Positions 31,692 to 40,658 of a stretch of DNA of 64,000 nt are shown here, piece by piece (the stretch's first letter is position 1; the number at the start of each line of letters is the position of its first letter). The notes under the pieces are model-generated. The model had not been told where the DNA came from, made no database searches, and saw only the letters and a program-made list of their open reading frames with translations. The DNA is from Massilia phosphatilytica (GTDB lineage: Bacteria; Pseudomonadota; Gammaproteobacteria; Burkholderiales; Burkholderiaceae_D). Position numbers and translations under genes: made by a program. The stretch lies in the NCBI RefSeq assembly GCF_002968015.1, contig NZ_PUIP01000023.1:23780-87779 (forward strand), given 5' to 3'.

Positions 31692-32694
31692 CGACGTGCA
31701 GGAAGTGGTGCTGAGCCCGGTCGAACAGGCCGCGATCGTGCTGCTGTCCATCGGCGAAGAACCGGCTGCGGCCGTGCTGCGCTGCCTCGAACGCGAGGAA
31801 TTGATCGAGCTGACCCAGGTGATGAGCCGCATGAGCGGCATCAAGGTCGACGCCGTGAAGAACTCGATCCAGAAGTTCTTCGACGACTACCGCCAGCAAA
31901 GCGGCCTGCACGGCGCCTCGCGCAGCTACCTGAAGCGCTCGCTGGACCTCGCGCTCGGCAGCGAGATCGCGAACTCCGTGCTCAACACGATCTACGGCGA
32001 CGCCATCCGCCCGATGATGGCGCGCCTGCAGTACGCATCGCCGAAGTGGCTCGCCGACTACATCGCCGCCGAGCACGTGCAGATGCAGGCCGTGTTCCTC
32101 GCCTTCCTGCCGCCCGCGCTGGCCGGCCAGATCATCGACGCGCTGCCGGAAGGCGGCCGCGAACTGGTCCTGCTGAACCTCGCGCGCCTGGAAGAAATCG
32201 ACCGCGACCTGCTCACCGAACTGGAAGAGCTGGTGCAGCGCTGCCTGTCCGCGCTGGACACGCAGAGCGCCAGCGTGGAGGGCGTGCGCCAGGCCGCCGA
32301 CATCCTGAACCGCCTGCCGAACAACCGCGCCACGATGGTGGAGCTGCTGCGCGCGCACGATCCGGACGTCGTGTCGAAGATCGAGATGTCGATGTACGAC
32401 TTCTTCATCCTGTCGAAACAGACCGAACAGACCATCACGCGCCTGCTCGACGAGATCCCGCTGGAGCAGTGGGCGATCGCGCTCAAGGGTGCGGAGCCCG
32501 CGCTGCGCGAAGCGCTGCTCGGCGCGATGCCGAAGCGCCAGGCGCAGAGCTTCGAAGATCTCATGAAGCGCTCCGGCCCGGTGCCGATGTCGCGCATCGT
32601 GCAGACCCGCCAGGAGATCATGGCGCAGGTCAAGGAGCTCGCCGACAACGGTGAGATCGAAGTCCAGCTGTTTGCCGAGGCGACTGCCGAATGA
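31672..32694 (+). CDS. fliG: Flagellar motor switch protein FliG
   Basis: 340 residues with the three FliG domains. The N-terminal part (SPVEQAAIVLLSIGEEPAAA) binds FliF. The middle domain has AEHVQMQAVFLAFLPP where most FliG proteins read EHPQ. The C-terminal domain has SKIEMSMYDFFILSKQTEQT and the charged torque helix near LLDEIPLEQWAIALKGA. It transmits torque from the stators. The start lies inside fliF. Confidence 0.94.
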   Translation: MADLNNNDVQEVVLSPVEQAAIVLLSIGEEPAAAVLRCLEREELIELTQVMSRMSGIKVDAVKNSIQKFFDDYRQQSGLHGASRSYLKRSLDLALGSEIANSVLNTIYGDAIRPMMARLQYASPKWLADYIAAEHVQMQAVFLAFLPPALAGQIIDALPEGGRELVLLNLARLEEIDRDLLTELEELVQRCLSALDTQSASVEGVRQAADILNRLPNNRATMVELLRAHDPDVVSKIEMSMYDFFILSKQTEQTITRLLDEIPLEQWAIALKGAEPALREALLGAMPKRQAQSFEDLMKRSGPVPMSRIVQTRQEIMAQVKELADNGEIEVQLFAEATAE

Positions 32695-33383
32695 AGCAGT
32701 TCCGGCCTTATCACTTCCCGCCGCTGGCACAGTTCATCGCCGCCGGCGCGGCCAAGGGCGCGCAATCGCCGTCCTCCGCCACGCCGACCGAGGACTGGCA
32801 GAGCGCGGTGGCCGACGGCTATCGCCAGGGCCAGCGCGAAGGCTATGAAGTCGGTCTGGACGAAGGCCGTGCCGACGGCTACGACGCGGGCCATGCCGAA
32901 GGCGTGGAGCGCGGCATCGCCGAAGGCCGCCAGCAGGCACTGGTCGAGCTGGAAAAGATGGCCAAGCCGGTCGACGCCATGCTGCGCAACCTGAAGAAGA
33001 TGAAGACCGAATTCCGCAACGCCCAGCGCAAGGAAGTCGTGGACCTGGTCGGCAAGATCGCCCGCCAGGTGATCCGAGCCGAACTGGCGCTGCAACCCGT
33101 GCAGATGCTGAACCTCGTCGACGAGGCGCTGGCCGCGATGCCGCCCACGCGCGACGACGTCGAAGTCTTCATGAATCCGGAAGAACTCAAGCGCATCCAG
33201 GAACTCGATCCGAAGCGCGCCAAGAAATGGAATTTGATGGCCGATCCGACGCTCGACCTGGGCGAATGCCGCGTGCGCGCGGGGGACCATGAAGTGGACG
33301 CCGGCTGCCAGGGCCGCCTCGCTGCCTGCGTGACGCAAGTGCGCGACAGCCTGGACGCCGCCGCCAGGGAGGACGCCGAGTGA
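32691..33383 (+). CDS. fliH: Flagellar export protein FliH
   Basis: 230 residues. After a short N-terminus comes the run of GxxxG-type repeats typical of FliH (GYRQGQREGYEVGLDEGR, then GYDAGHAEGVERGIAEGR), a coiled coil, and a C-terminal domain that binds the FliI ATPase. It acts as peripheral stalk and regulator of FliI. The ATG overlaps the fliG stop by four bases, and the fliI GTG overlaps its own stop. Confidence 0.92.
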   Translation: MKQFRPYHFPPLAQFIAAGAAKGAQSPSSATPTEDWQSAVADGYRQGQREGYEVGLDEGRADGYDAGHAEGVERGIAEGRQQALVELEKMAKPVDAMLRNLKKMKTEFRNAQRKEVVDLVGKIARQVIRAELALQPVQMLNLVDEALAAMPPTRDDVEVFMNPEELKRIQELDPKRAKKWNLMADPTLDLGECRVRAGDHEVDAGCQGRLAACVTQVRDSLDAAAREDAE

Positions 33384-34696
33384 GCGCCCTGGCCGAAACG
33401 CTGCGCGCGCTCGAGATCAAGGCGCCGCCGGTCGCGACGCCCACCGGGCGCCTCGTCGCCGTGCAGGGCCTGCTGCTCGAAAGCGTGGGCTGCCGCCTGC
33501 ACACGGGCCAGCGCTGCCGCGTCGAAACCGTCGACGGCTCCTGGCTCGATGCGCAGGTCGTGGGCTTCCGCGACAAGGTCACGTACCTGATGCCGTTCAA
33601 GCAGGCCGACGGCCTCGTGACCGGCGCGCGCGTGCTGCCGGCCACGGGCCCGTCCAGCATCCAGATCGGCCCGTCGTGGATGGGCCGCATGGTGAACGGC
33701 CTGGGCGAACCCATCGACGGCCAGGGCAAGCTGGGTGGCGACGAGACCCTGTCGACGACGCCGCCGAAGGTCAACCCGCTCAAGAAGGCACCGGTGGAAC
33801 AGCCGCTGGACGTCGGCGTGCGCGCGATCAATTCGATGCTCACGATCGGCAAGGGCCAGCGCGTCGGCCTGATGGCCGGTTCCGGCGTGGGTAAATCGGT
33901 GCTGCTCGGACTGATCACGCGCCAGACCGTGGCCGACGTCATTGTCGTGGGCCTGATCGGCGAGCGTAACCGCGAGGTACGCGAATTCATCGAGAAGTCG
34001 CTCGGTCCGGAAGGCCTGAAGCGCGCCGTGGTGGTCGTGGCGCCGGCGGACGAAAGCCCGCTGATGCGCGTGATGGCGACGGAGCTGTGCCACTCGATCG
34101 CGGCGCACTTCCGCGACCGCGGCCAGAACGTGCTGCTGCTGTGCGATTCACTGACGCGCTACGCGATGGCGCTGCGCGAAGTCGCGCTGTCGCTGGGCGA
34201 GCCGCCGGCCACGCGCGGCTATCCGCCGTCGGTATTCTCGAACCTGCCGCAGCTCGTCGAATCGGCCGGCAACGGCGAAAACGAACAAGGCAGCATGAGC
34301 GCCATCTATACCGTGCTGGCGGAAGGCGACGACCAGCAGGACCCGGTCGTCGACAGCGCCCGCGCGATCCTCGACGGCCACATCGTGCTGACGCGCGAAC
34401 TGGCCGAGCGCGGGCACTATCCGGCGATCGACGTCGCCCAGTCGATCAGCCGCTGCATGGCGCAGGTCGTGTCGCCGGAGCATTCGCAGGCTGCGCGCAG
34501 GCTGAAGGCCGCGCTGGCGAAACATGCGCGCGTGCGTGACCTGATCCCGCTCGGCGCCTACCAGCCGGGCGCGGATCCGGAAACCGACCGCGCCGTGAAG
34601 CTGCACCCGCATATCGAGGCGTTCCTGTGCCAGGGCACGCGCGAAGACGCGCCGTTCGCGGCCTGCGTCGACCAACTGAAAGCGATGATGGCATGA
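33380..34696 (+). CDS. fliI: Flagellum-specific ATPase FliI
   Basis: 438 residues from a GTG start that overlaps the fliH stop (GTGA). ATPase features are clear: P-loop GSGVGKS (MAGSGVGKSVLLGL), GLIGERNREVREF, Walker B LLLCDSLTRYA and the family stretch PPATRGYPPSVFSNLPQLVE. It resembles the F1 beta subunit and helps unfold and hand over export substrates. It ends overlapping fliJ. Confidence 0.95.
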   Translation: MSALAETLRALEIKAPPVATPTGRLVAVQGLLLESVGCRLHTGQRCRVETVDGSWLDAQVVGFRDKVTYLMPFKQADGLVTGARVLPATGPSSIQIGPSWMGRMVNGLGEPIDGQGKLGGDETLSTTPPKVNPLKKAPVEQPLDVGVRAINSMLTIGKGQRVGLMAGSGVGKSVLLGLITRQTVADVIVVGLIGERNREVREFIEKSLGPEGLKRAVVVVAPADESPLMRVMATELCHSIAAHFRDRGQNVLLLCDSLTRYAMALREVALSLGEPPATRGYPPSVFSNLPQLVESAGNGENEQGSMSAIYTVLAEGDDQQDPVVDSARAILDGHIVLTRELAERGHYPAIDVAQSISRCMAQVVSPEHSQAARRLKAALAKHARVRDLIPLGAYQPGADPETDRAVKLHPHIEAFLCQGTREDAPFAACVDQLKAMMA

Positions 34697-35145
34697 GCAA
34701 GCGCGACACGATCACCAGCCTGGATACGCTCGTGCGCGTCCGCAGCACCGAAGTCGAACGCCTGCAGACGGCGCTCGCCAGGAAGGAAGCGACGCGGGCG
34801 CGCTACCAGGCCAGCGTGGAACGCCTGACGGCGCTGGCGGAAGGCAGCGGCCCGTCGGGCCAGCCGGCCGGCACGCACGCGCTGTCGCCGGCGCTCGCCA
34901 TCAATTGTGGCAATTACAAGCAGGCCGTGTTCGCGCTGGCGGATACCCATCGCACCGATCTGCAACTGCACGAGGCCGACATGGCCGTCGCGCAGAAAAC
35001 CCTGGCCCAGGCCTGGACGCGGCGCGAGCTGCTGGGCAAGGTGCTGGAGCAGCACGAAGTCGCATATGCACGCGCGCAGGAACGCACGCAGCGCAAACGC
35101 GAAGACGACATCGCCACGCAGTCGTGGCTGGCCAAGAACGCATAA
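34693..35145 (+). CDS. fliJ: Flagellar export protein FliJ
   Basis: 150 residues, almost all helical and charged, with two long coiled-coil segments (TLVRVRSTEVERLQTALARK; EQHEVAYARAQERTQRKRED). FliJ inserts into the FliI hexamer like the gamma subunit of F1 and links it to FlhA. Identity depends on position after fliI, size and coiled coil, since FliJ sequences diverge. ATG 34693 overlaps the fliI stop by four bases. Confidence 0.85.
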   Translation: MSKRDTITSLDTLVRVRSTEVERLQTALARKEATRARYQASVERLTALAEGSGPSGQPAGTHALSPALAINCGNYKQAVFALADTHRTDLQLHEADMAVAQKTLAQAWTRRELLGKVLEQHEVAYARAQERTQRKREDDIATQSWLAKNA

Positions 35146-35159
35146 GCAGGAGAACCGAT

Positions 35160-36578
35160 ATGGCATCGAACGCGATCACCGCACCTACCTACGACCCGAC
35201 CAGCACCGCCAAGGCACTGGCCGACAAGTACATCTCGGGCACGCAGACGCAGCTGACGAACCAGACGAAGGCGGCGAGCGACACGGCCAAGGCCCTCTCG
35301 ACCCTCAGCGCCGCGATCTCGACGTTCCAGACGTCGCTGTCCGGCCTGGCCGGCCTCGGCAAGTCGGTCCTGGGCCAGGGCGCCACGCTGTCCGACACGA
35401 CGGTCGGCACGGCCACCGCCAGTGCGACCGCGGCAGCCGGCACCTACAGCCTGTTCGTGGAACAGGTCGCGACCAACAGCCAGGTCTCGTACAACAGCCT
35501 CGCGGACGGCTCGGCGCTCGGCGGCAAGCTGACGATCAACCTGGACGACACAGGCGCGGGCACGAACACGGCCCACTTCGACGTCAACCTGGACGCCGCC
35601 GCCGACACGGATCATGACGGCAAGCTGAGCGTGCGCGAGATCGCGGCCGCCATCAACGGCGCCAGCGGCAACACGGGCCTCGTGTCGGCCGGCGTCGTTA
35701 CGGTCAGCGGCACGCCGCGCCTCATGCTGACGGCAAAGAACACCGGCGTGGCCAACACCGTGTCGGTGGATGGCTCGGCCGCCACCGCCGCGGGACTGCA
35801 GGCCGGTTTCGCGGCGCCCACGACGGTGGCGACTGCCAAGGATGCCATCGTCTGGCTGGGCGACCCAACCGACCCGTCCGCCACGAAGATCCAGCAGGCC
35901 TCGAACACGTTCACCAACATCGACGGCGTGGCGTTCACCGCGACCCACGCCCAGGCGCCCGGCGCCTCGCCGTTCACGCTGACTGTCGGCACCGACACCA
36001 GCGGCACGACGAAGAATGTGCAAGCCTTCCTCGACGCGTTCAACAAGCTCAGGAGTGCACTCGACGGCCTCGTCTCGCTCGGTGATCCCACGAACAACGT
36101 CGCCGCAGGCGCGTTTGCCACCGATTCGGGCATCATCGCGCTGCGTAACCGCATCGGCGACCTGCTGCGTCCGAACGGTAACCTGTCGCTCGCCAGCTAC
36201 GGTATCGTCGCCAACCGCGACGGCAGTCTCAGTCTGGACTCGACGCGCCTGCAAAAGCAGCTGGCCGTGAATCCGACCGGCCTCGACACGCTGTTCGGTT
36301 CGGCCAGTGCCTCGGCGCCCTCGGGCGTGACCGGCTCCCTGAACACCTACCTGAACCAGTGGAGCAACCTGACCAACGGCCAGATCAAGAAGCGGAACGA
36401 CGCCAACACCACGCTGCAGGCGAGCCTGACCACGCGCCAGACGGACCTGGACGCCAAGTACGACTCGGCCTACCAGCGTTACCTGAAGCAGTACACGGCC
36501 TTGCAGACCCTGCAGTCGACCATGCAAAACAATTCTTCGATGTTCACCGCGCTGTTCAGCAGCGGTTCATCCAACTGA
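35160..36578 (+). CDS. fliD: Flagellar filament cap protein FliD
   Basis: 472 residues starting at the ATG after AGGAG. N-terminal helical part (YISGTQTQLTNQTKAASDTA), a central portion with the FliD-type hook domain (GTYSLFVEQVATNSQVSY, NIDGVAFTATHAQAPG) and a C-terminal coiled region (LTTRQTDLDAKYDSAYQRY). Five copies cap the growing filament. It is followed by the chaperone genes fliS and fliT, the usual set. Confidence 0.92.
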   Translation: MASNAITAPTYDPTSTAKALADKYISGTQTQLTNQTKAASDTAKALSTLSAAISTFQTSLSGLAGLGKSVLGQGATLSDTTVGTATASATAAAGTYSLFVEQVATNSQVSYNSLADGSALGGKLTINLDDTGAGTNTAHFDVNLDAAADTDHDGKLSVREIAAAINGASGNTGLVSAGVVTVSGTPRLMLTAKNTGVANTVSVDGSAATAAGLQAGFAAPTTVATAKDAIVWLGDPTDPSATKIQQASNTFTNIDGVAFTATHAQAPGASPFTLTVGTDTSGTTKNVQAFLDAFNKLRSALDGLVSLGDPTNNVAAGAFATDSGIIALRNRIGDLLRPNGNLSLASYGIVANRDGSLSLDSTRLQKQLAVNPTGLDTLFGSASASAPSGVTGSLNTYLNQWSNLTNGQIKKRNDANTTLQASLTTRQTDLDAKYDSAYQRYLKQYTALQTLQSTMQNNSSMFTALFSSGSSN

Positions 36579-36588
36579 GAGATTCGAG

Positions 36589-36978
36589 ATGTCTTATACC
36601 GAAGCCTACAGCAGCTATCACGCCACCAGCCTGGATGCGCAAACGTCGCGCGCCTCGCCGATCGAACTCGTGCTGGTGCTGACCGACGGCCTGCTCGACG
36701 AACTGGCGCGCGCCCGCGCCCACATCGTCGCCAAGCGCTACGAACAGCGCGCGCACAGCATCAACAAATGCGTCGACATCATCAACGGCTTGTCCAGCTC
36801 CCTCGATGTCGAGACCGGCGGCCAGGTCGTGGCCAACCTCGCCAACCTGTACGACTTCTGCGTCACGCACCTGCATGGCGCCGGCATCAAGCAGGATCCG
36901 GCGATGGTGGACGAGGTCGTGAAAGTCATGACCACCATCCGCCAGGGCTGGGCCGGCGTACAGGCGCGCAATGGCTGA
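36589..36978 (+). CDS. fliS: Flagellin chaperone FliS
   Basis: 129 residues, four-helix bundle type. It contains YSSYHATSLDAQTSRASPIE followed by LVLVLTDGLLDELARARAHI and the conserved C-terminal half with LANLYDFCVTHLHGA. FliS binds the flagellin C-terminus and prevents premature polymerisation. It lies 10 bases after fliD and overlaps fliT by eight bases. Confidence 0.92.
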   Translation: MSYTEAYSSYHATSLDAQTSRASPIELVLVLTDGLLDELARARAHIVAKRYEQRAHSINKCVDIINGLSSSLDVETGGQVVANLANLYDFCVTHLHGAGIKQDPAMVDEVVKVMTTIRQGWAGVQARNG

Positions 36979-37300
36979 CAAGACCGACCGGCAGGCACGG
37001 CTGGCGCACCTGGGGAATATCCTGCAGGACGCCGCCGCGCGCGAGGACTGGGACCGGCTGGGCGAACAGGCCCGCGCCCTGCTCCCGGCCTTGCACGCGC
37101 TCGCCGCACAGGGACCGTGGAATGCCGGGGAACGCGCCGCGCTGGAACGCGTGCGCGTCCAGCACGACACGGCCGCGCGCCACGTGGCCGCCGCCGCGCG
37201 CGCGCTCGAGCCGCGCCTGCAAGAGATGCGCACCAACAAAGACGGCTGGATCGCCTACGCGATGCACAGCGAAACAGAATCAGGCGCAAGCCAGGAATGA
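36971..37300 (+). CDS. fliT: FliT-like flagellar chaperone (LafD-type)
   Basis: 109 residues, all helical (LAHLGNILQDAAAREDWDRL; CAR-type charged helices to the end), without signal peptide. Size and place between fliS and fliK fit FliT, the chaperone for the filament cap FliD. Sequence similarity is weak to the eye; assignment is mainly by position. Both ends overlap or abut neighbouring genes. Confidence 0.7.
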   Translation: MADKTDRQARLAHLGNILQDAAAREDWDRLGEQARALLPALHALAAQGPWNAGERAALERVRVQHDTAARHVAAAARALEPRLQEMRTNKDGWIAYAMHSETESGASQE

Positions 37301-37302
37301 CC

Positions 37303-38460
37303 ATGATGCTCAACACCGTAACCCCGTCCACGTCGGCCCTGCCAGCCGCCAAGCAGGCGAACGCCCCGGCCGCTGCGCAGGATGCACCGGCCACGGCGGC
37401 ACCCGCGCAATCCGCGGCCGACGGCGCCGCCCCGGCACCGGCCCAGCCGTTTGCCCGCTGGCTCGGCCTGCAGGACGTCGCGCAGGCGTCCGCGGCCCTG
37501 CCGGTGGATCCGACGCTGGACGCTGCCGCCGCGCAAGCGGGCGCGTCCACCGACGCCGCACCGGCCACGGCCGACGCCCAGTCCGCGGATGACAGCAAGG
37601 CCGCCACGCCCGACACTCCCCTGCTGGCCGCGATGACGATGCCGCTGATGCCACTGTCGCCGCAGCAGGTCACCCAGGCCGTGCAGGCCGCCCAGGGCGG
37701 TACGCACGCCGGCACGGACGATGCGGGCAAGCCCGACGCACAGGCCCAGCCGCTCGCGGTCTCCGGACAGGATACCCGCCGCGCACCGGTCGCCCTGCCC
37801 CAGGTGGCCCTCGAGGCAACTCGCCAGGATGCGACGGCCGCCAACGTGCGCCTGGCCGTCCAGGGCAATGCCGCCAACGGCAACGCCGGCACCGGCACCG
37901 GCGGCCAGGATACGGGTACGGACGGGTCGGGTGCGCAGAGCGTCCAGCCCGGCACGAACGCCGCGGCCGCGCCGGTACCGGGCGCCGTGACGGTGTCGGC
38001 GGCCCAGCCGGCCGCCGACACCGTCAAGCTGGCCGGCCCGCCGACCGCATGGCGCCAGAGTCTGCAGGAAACGCTGGGCGACCGCCTGAACGTGCACGTC
38101 GCCAACAACGTGCAGCAGGCCACGATCAGCATCGAGCCGCCCCAGCTGGGCCGCATCGACATCGCGATCCGCCACAGCGCCGGCACGCTGGAAGTGAACA
38201 TCACGGCGACCAACGGCGACGTGCTGCGCCAGCTGCAGACCGTCAGCGACAACCTGCGCAACGATTTGTCGCAGCGCCAGTACACGGAGGTCGCCGTGAC
38301 GGTGACCCCGGCACCGAAGAACAATGCGGCGCCGTTCGGCGACCCGCAACAGCAGGGCCGCGGCCGCCAGCAGGGCCGCGACCAGGACAACGAGCCCGGC
38401 CGCGGTCTGGCCGAGGCAGGCAACCCCGCGTCCGTGTTCAACCTCGGCCGCGACTCGTAA
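37303..38460 (+). CDS. fliK: Flagellar hook-length control protein FliK
   Basis: About 385 residues. The N-terminal two thirds are Ala/Pro/Asp-rich and poorly ordered, as in hook-length rulers. The C-terminal FliK domain contains WRQSLQETLGDRLNVHVANN, QQATISIEPPQLGRIDIAI and RQLQTVSDNLRNDLSQRQY. FliK measures the hook and triggers the FlhB switch. ATG 37303 has AGGA six bases upstream; ATG 37297, overlapping the fliT stop, is also possible. The tail is Gln/Arg-rich. Confidence 0.87.
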   Translation: MMLNTVTPSTSALPAAKQANAPAAAQDAPATAAPAQSAADGAAPAPAQPFARWLGLQDVAQASAALPVDPTLDAAAAQAGASTDAAPATADAQSADDSKAATPDTPLLAAMTMPLMPLSPQQVTQAVQAAQGGTHAGTDDAGKPDAQAQPLAVSGQDTRRAPVALPQVALEATRQDATAANVRLAVQGNAANGNAGTGTGGQDTGTDGSGAQSVQPGTNAAAAPVPGAVTVSAAQPAADTVKLAGPPTAWRQSLQETLGDRLNVHVANNVQQATISIEPPQLGRIDIAIRHSAGTLEVNITATNGDVLRQLQTVSDNLRNDLSQRQYTEVAVTVTPAPKNNAAPFGDPQQQGRGRQQGRDQDNEPGRGLAEAGNPASVFNLGRDS

Positions 38461-38502
38461 GTCACAAACGAATCGGGAGCGCCCCTGAGCGCGAGTACCA
38501 AC

Positions 38503-38973
38503 ATGAGCAAAATGAAAATGATTATTGCCATCGCCGGCGCCGTCATCGTGAGTGCGGCCGGTGCGGGTGGCGCGGTCTGGTGGTTCATGCCCAAGCCCGC
38601 GGCGGCCGCCGGCGCGGCGAAAAAGGCGGAGCCCGAGAAGGCCAAGGAAGGCAAGCCGGTCAAGTACGTGACGCTGGACAAGGTCATCGTGATGCTGCGC
38701 CGCGGCCCGGAGGACAGCGACACGCACTACCTGTCGACCGACCTCGTGCTGTCGACGGAAGCGGCCAAGGAAAAGGAAACGAAGGAAAACCTGCCGCTGC
38801 TGCGCAGCCTGGCGGTGCGTACCCTGTCGGCCTACACGATGAAGGAAGCGGCCGGCATGACGGTGGAACAGTACGCGGATGAACTGAACAAATCCTTCGA
38901 CGCCAATTATGAGCACGAGCACACGGAAAAACCGTTCGTGCAAGTCATGATCGGCAAGCTGATCATCGAATAA
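38503..38973 (+). CDS. fliL: Flagellar basal-body protein FliL
   Basis: 156 residues: a short cytoplasmic start, one membrane helix (MIIAIAGAVIVSAAGAGGAV), an Ala/Lys-rich linker and a periplasmic domain (YVTLDKVIVMLRRG, DTHYLSTDLVLST) ending in VQVMIGKLIIE. FliL surrounds the stators and stabilises torque under load. It lies upstream of the sigma factor and stator genes, the order of lateral loci (lafF-lafS-lafT-lafU). Confidence 0.9.
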   Translation: MSKMKMIIAIAGAVIVSAAGAGGAVWWFMPKPAAAAGAAKKAEPEKAKEGKPVKYVTLDKVIVMLRRGPEDSDTHYLSTDLVLSTEAAKEKETKENLPLLRSLAVRTLSAYTMKEAAGMTVEQYADELNKSFDANYEHEHTEKPFVQVMIGKLIIE

Positions 38974-38987
38974 CCATCGGGGACAAT

Positions 38988-39728
38988 GTGGGTTACATGA
39001 CCGACTACGCCGACAGCTACGCCAGCAGCGAATATGCCGACGCCGCCATCCACGCGGCCATGAGCGCGGCCGAAGAGCAGAAGCACCTCGTCGCATACGC
39101 GCCGCTCGTCAAGCGCATCGCGCGCCAGCTCACCTCGCAGGTGTCGGGCGCGATGGGGCGCGAAGACATGGAGCAGATCGGACTGATGGGCCTGCTCGAA
39201 GCGCTGCGCCGCTATGGCGCCCCGGACACCGGCTTCGCCAGCTACGCGTCGCTGCGCGTGCGCGGCGCGATCCTCGACGAACTGCGGCGCCAGGACTGGC
39301 GTCCCCGCGCCGTGCGCCAGGACAGCCACAAGATGCGCGATGCCGTGCGCGCCCTCACCCGCAAGCTCGGCCGCGAGCCGAACGACAAGGAAGCGGCGGA
39401 CGCGCTCGGCCTCAGCCAGGAAGAGTGGCGCCAGTTCCTCCTGGACGATGTCGCCGAGGAGCTGCTCAGCTTCGACGACGTGCTGCAGGAAGCGACCGAG
39501 CGCGCCCACAACGCCCCCGGTCCGGAAGAACAGTTCATGGTGCGCCGCAGCCTGGAGCAGGCGCTGTCCGCCCTGAACGAACGCGAACAGCGCGTGATCC
39601 AGATGATTTATGAATTCGAGCTCAGCTACAAGGAAATCGCGGCCGTGCTCGACCTGTCCGACGCCCGCGTCTGCCAGCTCAACAAGAGTGCATTGGCCAA
39701 GATGAAAGCCGCGCTGGCCCAGGCCTGA
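38988..39728 (+). CDS. fliA: Flagellar sigma factor FliA (sigma-28, LafS-type position)
   Basis: About 246 residues. Region 2 (LVAYAPLVKRIARQLTSQ, DMEQIGLMGLLEALRRYG, FASYASLRVRGAILDELRRQ), region 3 (MRDAVRALTRKLGREPNDKE) and region 4 (LSYKEIAAVLDLSDARVCQL) are all present. It directs late genes such as fliC and is held by FlgM, encoded 2 kb downstream. Start is GTG 38988 or ATG 38997; GGGGA precedes the former closely. Placement inside the structural operon, before motA, resembles lafS. Confidence 0.92.
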   Translation: MGYMTDYADSYASSEYADAAIHAAMSAAEEQKHLVAYAPLVKRIARQLTSQVSGAMGREDMEQIGLMGLLEALRRYGAPDTGFASYASLRVRGAILDELRRQDWRPRAVRQDSHKMRDAVRALTRKLGREPNDKEAADALGLSQEEWRQFLLDDVAEELLSFDDVLQEATERAHNAPGPEEQFMVRRSLEQALSALNEREQRVIQMIYEFELSYKEIAAVLDLSDARVCQLNKSALAKMKAALAQA

Positions 39729-39757
39729 ACGACCAGACAAGAAAGGTAACAACAATC

Positions 39758-40645
39758 ATGCAAATCCTTGGCATTCTCATCGTGCTCGGCGCCGTGTTCG
39801 GCGGCTACATGATGATGGGCGGCAGCGCCGGCGCCATCTGGCAGCCCAACGAACTGATCGTCATCTGCGGCGCCGCCCTCGGCGCCCTCGTGCTCGCCAA
39901 TCCCAAGCACGTGCTGGTCGAGCTGGTCGGCCAGATGAAAAAGATCGCTGGCAAGCACAAGCACGACTCCGAATTCCAGCGCCAGCTGCTCCTGCTGATG
40001 TACGAACTGCTGCAGACGGCGGCCGGCGGCCTGAAGGCGCTCGACGCCCACGTCGAGGCACCGAAGGACAGCCCGATGTTCCAGCGCTATCCGCTCATCC
40101 TGGAAGAGCCGAAGCTGCTGGCGTTCATCGTCGACAACTTCCGCCTGATGGCGATGGGCAAGATCAACGCCCACGAGCTGGAAGGCGTGCTCGAGCAGGA
40201 ACTCGAAGCCATCCACGAAGAACTGACCCAGCCGTCCAAGTCGCTGCACAAGGTGGCCGAGGCGATGCCGGGCTTCGGCATCCTGGCCGCCGTGCTGGGC
40301 ATCGTGATCACGATGAACTCCGTCGGCGAAGGCGCCGACACGGCCGAGATCGCGGAACACATCGGTGCCGCGATGGTCGGTACGTTCATCGGTATCTTCT
40401 TCTGCTACGGCGTGCTCGACCCGATCTCCGGCATGATGAAGCAGCTGGTCAATTCCGAAGCGTCGACGATGGAAACCGTGAAGGTCGTGCTGTGCACCCA
40501 CGTGGCCGGCAAGCCGCCCCTGCTGGCGATCGACGCGGGCCGCCGCCTGATCCAGCTGAATACCAAGCCCAGCTTCGCCCAGCTCGAAGCGTGGATCAAC
40601 GCGATGGCCGACGGCGAGGATGCCGGCGCCAAGCGCAAGGCCTGA
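39758..40645 (+). CDS. motA: Flagellar stator protein MotA
   Basis: 295 residues with four membrane helices. Family stretches include the start MQILGILIVLGAVFGGYMM, the cytoplasmic loop (FQRYPLILEEPKLLAFIVDN) and the second helix pair PGFGILAAVLGIVITMNSVG and GAAMVGTFIGIFFCYGVLDP. It forms the proton (H+) type stator with MotB. It lies 29 bases after fliA and is followed by motB 13 bases on. Confidence 0.94.
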   Translation: MQILGILIVLGAVFGGYMMMGGSAGAIWQPNELIVICGAALGALVLANPKHVLVELVGQMKKIAGKHKHDSEFQRQLLLLMYELLQTAAGGLKALDAHVEAPKDSPMFQRYPLILEEPKLLAFIVDNFRLMAMGKINAHELEGVLEQELEAIHEELTQPSKSLHKVAEAMPGFGILAAVLGIVITMNSVGEGADTAEIAEHIGAAMVGTFIGIFFCYGVLDPISGMMKQLVNSEASTMETVKVVLCTHVAGKPPLLAIDAGRRLIQLNTKPSFAQLEAWINAMADGEDAGAKRKA

Positions 40646-40658
40646 TCCGGAGCAATAA

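Noticed and set aside
37255..39096. 613-codon minus-strand frame over fliK and fliL
   Set aside because: Shadow of Ala/Pro-rich fliK; composition typical of antisense GC-rich DNA.
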